Part shown: positions 58,799-64,000 of the stretch, one piece after another
How the letters are laid out: each line of letters starts with the position of its first letter
How positions within the stretch are numbered: the first letter of the stretch is position 1
NCBI GenBank assembly: GCA_000469685.2
Contig: LS997564.1
Span: forward strand, 6,660,591-6,724,590
Source: Haemonchus contortus
Taxonomy: Eukaryota > Nematoda > Chromadorea > Rhabditida > Trichostrongylidae
Reading direction: 5' to 3'
Length of the DNA stretch: 64,000 bases
Notes under the pieces: generated by a model
What the model saw: only the letters and a program-made list of their open reading frames with translations
Told to the model about the DNA's origin: nothing
Database searches by the model: none
Program-made: the position numbers and the translations under genes

Positions 58799-59739
58799 CT
58801 GAAAATCCAAAGTTTGACCTCGAACGGAACATGGGCGAACATACTTTAACTGGATGCCACTCATGAAGAGGATGTTTCATAAAATCATGGAAAGAGATCG
58901 GTTGCGATTCGAAGTTATCTATCTGACTAACTCATTGACCATTGACCCTCCCTTACTACAATTTATTATCACTAACTAACATTAGATATCATGTAGTATC
59001 GCACAGTATGCATATGTATAACCATACACACAAACGTATTTACAAATTTATTCTATCAATTCGAGCTTTTAGTGATGTTACCTTTCTTTTGAAACGACGC
59101 TGAGTTTCCCAAAACATGTTTGTGTTGCTTTCGCCGAATTATTTTGAATAGACCTCATCATACTTCTACGCAAAATTTTAACGTCCTTTTTCGTCTCAAT
59201 GCAGCAATAATGACGTCCATTTCAATCCGCACGGTAGTAAATGTTTTTTCTTTTGCTGCAAAAGGGCAAGCTCTCAAGAGGTCGTGAACATTTCTCCCGA
59301 GCTCTGGAGAACTCGTACAAACTGGGGAGCTGTATTTCACACGAACTGAGTGAGGCTGCTCTGCGATTACGTGTAAACATCTGCCAAAGCTTATTGCCCG
59401 GAGGTCGCCTATCGACTGGCTTGACAAGATCGATTGGAACGAGTAGTGGGTATACGTAAACCATATATAAAGGCGTCAGCGAATGGAAGTATGACTGGAG
59501 CAGATCAACAGCAACTGCCAATTCCAAGACGTATGGTTCACCCGAGGAAGGTCATGCTCTGCGTTGGGTGAAGTGTATGAGGCCTCTCCACTGACGTACA
59601 CACCCGAAGGCGTACGAGTTCTCACGGCGTCATAGAAGCTACGAAGGTTGTACCATTCGCACCGGGACACACACGTTGCACGCAGGCAGTTTCTGTAGCC
59701 AGCTGGATGCGATGGCACACCTACTTGGACACCTCGTCC

Positions 59740-59935
59740 AAATGCCCCTTCCATGCGCTTTCATCGTCACAATCTCGTCCAACCTCTAACCTACCTCTTG
59801 TTCTGGAGATTCATATTTTTCTGCTACGCCTGTTTTCGCGTATTCTTCGCCGCTTTTGCTCTATCTGGACTGTCACTTTCATCATTCGTCTAAACCAGAT
59901 AACCCAAAATTATCGAGAACTACGCCTTCATGAGT
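59740..59935 (+). repeat. Dispersed repeat, copy 2 (partner at 6815)
   Basis: Shares CCCCTTCCAT, CAATCTCGTCCAACCTCTA and AAAATTATCG.GAACT.CGCC in order with 6815-7010. The open frame across it (about 59707-60300) is not conserved in the partner and is taken as chance. Confidence 0.5.
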
Positions 59936-61183
59936 CTAGGCGGTATAGCACGTCGGGTAAACTTTACCCTGGCGCACCCCTTAGTTGTTCTAGTTTTGTC
60001 TATCTCGCTTCCTGCTTTCTCTCGCTGTTGGAAACTGTTCTGTTCAGTTGGCGATTTCTCAATGCTATTACGAGAATCTTGTCAGTTATGTACTGTGAGT
60101 TTAAGGGCGATACGAAATCTTCGGAAACAACTTACCCATCCAAGGCAAGGATGACGGGAAAGCGTTCGATGGTTCTAGCAAATCAAATGCTTCCACTGCA
60201 CCATCGACCTGAACCGAAGGTTACTGAACCAACTGCTTTCAACAGTTTCAGCGAGAAACCTACCACGCCAGCTACCAAAGCAGTACCATCTGCTGTGTAG
60301 CATGTAGATGTAACATCACCTTCTGATAAGAAGAGCCTGCAAATTACAAATGAGAGTATGCCAAGGGATCAAACTACTAAATGTGGAACCTTTTTGGAGG
60401 ACGGTGATCAAGGTAGAACTCTACGAGAAGTGTTCGATTGACAATGTCTTCAGCAGGTGATTCCTTGATGAAGAACCCCGCCAGATGGATATCAGGCTCC
60501 TTTGAGTTGAGGCTGATAGTTGTGACGCGATTTACTGAAATGCCCATGTTTCATAAAATTGCTCGACTAATCATAAGTAAGTAAGTAGGTGAAGGAACCT
60601 TGCGAAATGGGGCCGAGCTCGAATGAGTTATAGCCCAAACTGAAGGAGAACACGCTCTTGTTCTGCAGTAGAAGGTCAGATGAAGTCTTTTGGCGTGATG
60701 TGATCAAGTCGATTATAACCTAAACGAACAGTTTACAGAGGAATCCTCCCTAGATGTCAGGTTTCGAGAAAATTCTACGGGTGTATGACTCGCAAATGAC
60801 TCCAGAGCCAAATACTTGGCGTGGGAGATCCGAGAAGGCGTGGGGGAGCACACGTAAATCTACGTATGAACCACATACGCTTTCCAGTGCCACCACAACT
60901 CGGAATGGTTGTTGAATGCGCAACGTATTCAACCAATTAAATGACCAAGCTAAAAGCTACCATAAAACGGACTATAAGCTATTCGGGCTATCAGTTATCG
61001 GCTACTCCAATGTGAGTGGTTCTACTGTAGTACTGACTCTCTCTCTCTCCCTCTGTCTTAATTTGTAGCTGTTTGTAATGCCAAAGGAACTTCTTTGCTT
61101 GATTATTCACAAGACAGCCAGTAGCAATCGCTCCAGCATCTAGATTTAGGTATGATTGCTCGAAATTGTCTGTCCTAACTTAC
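59936..61183. other. No supported gene
   Basis: Pyrimidine-rich microsatellite-like tract near 61036-61054 (CT repeats). No exon with sensible splice sites was found, although introns of a minus-strand gene could pass through here. Confidence 0.35.
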
Positions 61184-61318
61184 TTGTCCAGCAGCTTCTA
61201 CGAACTGTTTCAGGCGAGGATTTTGTAGATGATTCTCACGAAACATAGCCATTTCTTCGTCTTCTTTCGACTCAGTAGTCTCATAGCTCGCACTCTCTGA
61301 TCCCCAGCCGTAGTCATC
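61184..61318 (-). CDS. Isolated probable exon, acidic
   Basis: Bounded by a ttttcag acceptor and gtaagt donor, exactly 45 codons. It reads DDYGWGSESASYETTESKED and continues MAMFRENHLQNPRLKQFVEA. Acidic and helical; could be the N-terminal region of the WD40 gene downstream on the same strand, or a separate gene. No family recognised from this piece alone. Confidence 0.4.
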
Positions 61319-61548
61319 CTGAAAATGTCTTCCACTGCTTGGAGAAAATTTCAAGAACACCAAGAATATGTCTACTGAAGTACGTGTGGCGGATGTTGAG
61401 TCCATTTGATTTCATTCAGTGGCTCCTCAGTTTGCGTTTCTTCACTGACGTCATCGCTGCCGGTCTGCATGGATGACTGAACGAAACATCAGAAAAGTCC
61501 GTGTATCGGAAAAAGTCAAAATTTTCTAGTTCAAGAAGAACAGGGGTC

Positions 61549-61698
61549 GTAAGGTATGCTCCCCCGAACAGGGGAGGGTCCCCTTCCCGGTACGGTATGC
61601 TCTCGGGGAGAGCAGAGACATAGATGCTGTAGGGGACACCAGAGAGAGAGACCCGAATCCGGAGCGTCCCAGCCCCGAACAGGAGTGCATACCTTACA
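61549..61698. repeat. Short inverted-repeat element
   Basis: The ends GTAAGGTATGCTCCCCC and GGAGTGCATACCTTAC are inverted; CCCCGAACAGG also occurs in direct orientation near both ends, and GGTATGCTCTCGGGGA repeats the left end inside. About 150 bp, GC-rich, non-coding. Probably a compound or rearranged MITE. Confidence 0.5.
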
Positions 61699-61930
61699 GC
61701 CCCAGGGAAGGAAAAGAAGGGCAAAAAGGTATTCAACGATATTATTGAGTAGTCCTAAATATGTGAAGCAGATCTTTTCAAGTCATGCAGAATAACCTGT
61801 ACCTTGAATGATAATTTCCCATGGGAAGCAATAGTTGCTTTGAATTTCCTTGGGAAATGTGTAAAAGGCAGAATGCTAGTGAGTTAGCCTAGCAAGGAGA
61901 ATTGATTCGTTAGCAAATCGTGGTGTTCTA

Positions 61931-61960
61931 CAGGGTGTCCCAAAATTATTTGCGCCAAAG
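61931..61960 (+). repeat. Solitary Tc1/mariner-like terminus
   Basis: TA|CAGGGTGTCCCAAAATTATTT looks like the left end of a mariner-superfamily element (compare GGGTGTCCCAAAAGTTTTGA of the mariner at 47404). No matching inverted end is present in the next 2 kb, so it is a solo end or chance. Confidence 0.3.
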
Positions 61961-62581
61961 TTCAGTAATTTTTAAGGTAGAAATAATCTATCAAATTCAC
62001 ATTACCTGCTATTATTTAGTTGCATAAGAAGGTATTCCTTGCAATATGTATGATTACTGATGTGGAACTCCCAATATCTTTCAGATGGAGGATTCTCATT
62101 CAGTGCCACTCGCAATCATTGACACGCGAGAGGTGGAAGGGCGTTATGAAATTCTTTGGGATTTTTCTAATAGCCGTATAGCAGGCTATTAAGCGATATA
62201 GAAAAGAAGATTGAATCAGAGACAAACCAGGAGAGATAGAAAGGTAGAATGTTTCTGAAGATAGGACTATTAAAATGGTCCGTCTGCCAATCGGTCGGGA
62301 TCCTGGGTGAGCCATCGAAAGGACGTCAACGGGCACGGTTTACAGGAGTTATCGCGATGGAAGAATGTCATGCAGAAGCCTCACTACCATTCCTATCGTT
62401 TGCTCCTATCCCGATCTCAACAGACTCTGCAGGGCCAAAAAATGCAGAAAGTCGCAGACCCACTTGAGTGATGACACGCAACCCTTCGTCGTTTTCTCTG
62501 ACCAAAAAATTTTTTACGATAAAACCATCCCTCAACAACCAAAAGGTTCGCGTTCCGGAAAGAAACATCCAGCGTGTAATA

Positions 62582-64000
62582 CAGTGCGTAACAAAAGTAT
62601 GTGGACACCCCAATATTTTGGTTCACCGGGCTTGCCAGCGGATTTTGAGCAATAAAACTTATACCATTCAAATCCTGCTATGCGAAAACATAAGATTACC
62701 TGTTCTTTTGAAATTTTCAAGTAGCTCTTACTTTGTTTTAATTTGAGGGAAAAGTCTTCTTTGTAACAAAAGTATGTGGACACCCGAGTCAGATCCGACT
62801 TTGGCGCGAAAATCCCGATGCGTTTCCGGTCATTTTTGAAATAACCGGTGTGTCATCATGCCTGCACGTGGTAAGCTTCTCTCTGAAGAAGAACAAGCGC
62901 AAATCAGGGCTCTTCATGAAGCCGGACACTCGAACAGACAAATTGCACGTCAGCTCGGACGCTCTCCTACATGCATTGGAAACTACATTCGAAATCCCGG
63001 TGCTTACCGCTCAGCTCGAATAGTGGGACGACCTCGAAGCTTGACAGCTCAAGATCACAGAAGAATAGCTCGAATGGCCTCGAATTCTACTTTATCTCTG
63101 AATCAAATTCGTGGTTCAATGGGATTGGCGGTCTCGAGGATGACGATATCACGGTCCATTCGATCAAATGAGCACATAACACGAGAGGTAATGAAAAAGG
63201 CGCCCCGTCTAAATGCTCAACACAAAAACGCAAGGCTGGAATTCGCACGCAGGAACATGGCAACTTCGTGGGACAAGGTACAACTTTTCGAGAGGGTTTG
63301 AAGTTAAGTTTAAACGCCATTTTCTGCATGTTTTCCGTTTAGGTCATCTTCAGTGATGAAAAAAAGTTCAACCTGGACGGTCCAGATGGATACCGTTACT
63401 ACTGGAGAGATCTACGTCACGTCCCGCTAATCCATTCGAAGCGAAACTTTGGTGGAGCCACATTAATGGTTCGGGGTGGCTTTGGAAGCAGCGGCAAATT
63501 GGAGTTGGCATTCCCTTCATGTCGGATGGATAGTCAGGAATATCAGGAAGTGCTTGAGTTCCACCTTCTGCCCTTTCTCAGAGGTGCTCGACGCAGGACA
63601 CATGTGTTCCAGCATGATAATGCATCTGTCCATGCCTCACGGTCTACGAAGGAATGGCTCCAACGCCACGGTGTTGCTGTGATGGATTGGCCAGCCTGTT
63701 CCCCTGACTGCAACCCCATCGAAAACCTATGGGGTATCATGGCTCGGCGAGTCTACCTCAACAACCGCCAGTACAACTCCGTAGAAGAACTGAAGGCGGC
63801 GATCCTGGCTGTGTGGGAATCCATCGACGACACGACCATCACAAATTTGGTTCAGAGCATGCCCAATAGGATGTTCGAGCTGATCAGACACTCAGGAGGA
63901 CCAATTGATTACTGATCTCATTCACATTCTTTTTTTTTTGTGCAGTGTCCACATACTTTTGTTACAAAGAAGACTTTTTTCTAAAATAAAAAAAAGTAAA
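62582..64000 (+). mobile_element. Tc1-like transposon with IR/DR ends; right end beyond the window
   Basis: The left outer end follows TA at 62580-62581 and begins CAGTGCGTAACAAAAGTATG. A second direct copy (GTAACAAAAGTATGTGGACA) lies at about 62763. On the right the inner copy CAGTGTCCACATACTTTTGT is at about 63944, and the following bases (CAAAGAAGACTTTTTT...) mirror the sequence outside the left inner copy, so the right inverted repeat continues past 64000. Two direct repeats within a terminal repeat of about 200 bp is the IR/DR arrangement known from Sleeping Beauty and related elements. Confidence 0.88.
62858..63915 (+). CDS. Tc1-family DD34E transposase, apparently intact, one 65-bp intron
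   Basis: Exons 62858-63277 and 63343-63915 give 330 residues (Tc1 transposase: 343). The intron is GTACAA...TTTAG. N-terminal paired-like helix-turn-helix: LSEEEQAQIRALHEAGHSNR, QIARQLGRSPTCIGNYIRNP, then a GRPRSL AT-hook-like motif. Catalytic domain: FSDEKKFNLDGPDGYRYYWR (first Asp), FQHDNASVH (second Asp), SPDCNPIENLWG (Glu), with exactly 34 residues between second Asp and Glu. It ends SGGPIDY. No stop or frameshift is visible. It cuts and pastes its element at TA sites. Start chosen at MPARGK because the upstream frame is the terminal repeat. A recently active copy is likely; a host-domesticated protein is unlikely given the flanking repeats. Confidence 0.93.

Noticed and set aside
59707..60300. 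Plus-strand open frame of 197 codons
   Set aside because: Its first third lies in a dispersed repeat whose partner copy does not keep the frame; no motif was recognised.
1..64000. CRISPR arrays, operons of bacterial type, phage or integron structures
   Set aside because: None seen; gene structure is eukaryotic throughout.

Overview
The window reads as a spliced nuclear genome of a clade V (strongylid, hookworm-like) nematode. Coding sequence is split into exons of roughly 35-190 bp with GT..AG introns. Acceptors are mostly TTTCAG/TTTTAG. Two genes have an unspliced acceptor-like TTCCAG a few bases before the ATG, as expected for spliced-leader trans-splicing. The best proteins match gene families known in C. 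elegans. The species assignment is inference; no rRNA or mitochondrial marker is present.

Layout. 1-0.75 kb: 3' end of a proline-rich gene on +. 2.1-10.4 kb: two diverged tandem copies of an unrecognised gene, each broken in a different place, riddled with short transposons. 13.2-19 kb: a myotubularin lipid phosphatase (mtm-6 / MTMR6-8 type) on -, with a C-terminal FYVE-like finger. 19-29 kb: gene-poor, with one SINE and one hAT-like MITE. 29.4-40.3 kb: a 22-exon KDM1B/LSD2-type histone demethylase (amx-1 type) on +. Its 4.5-kb intron 14 holds a complete CANT1-type apyrase gene (apy-1 type) on the same strand. 44.3-49.0 kb: a small Lys/Glu-rich gene on + with a mariner transposon in its last intron. 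49.2-54.4 kb, perhaps to 61 kb: a WD40 gene on - that looks like the dynein-2 intermediate chain WDR60; it converges on the Lys/Glu-rich gene with about 190 bp between stop codons. 56-58.4 kb: a dead RTE-type LINE. 62.6 kb to the end: a Tc1-like transposon with an apparently intact, intron-containing transposase and an IR/DR terminal layout; its right end lies outside the window.

The genes do not form one pathway. Their likely roles are chromatin demethylation, ER/Golgi nucleotide hydrolysis, endosomal phosphoinositide turnover and intraflagellar transport. The accessory content is the most informative part: at least eight non-autonomous element families. Several have target-site duplications that can be read directly, and in two cases a paralogous or homologous copy gives the empty site.

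Limits: exon joins were checked by reading phase and by remembered family similarity, not by alignment software. Joins that did not reconcile are flagged.
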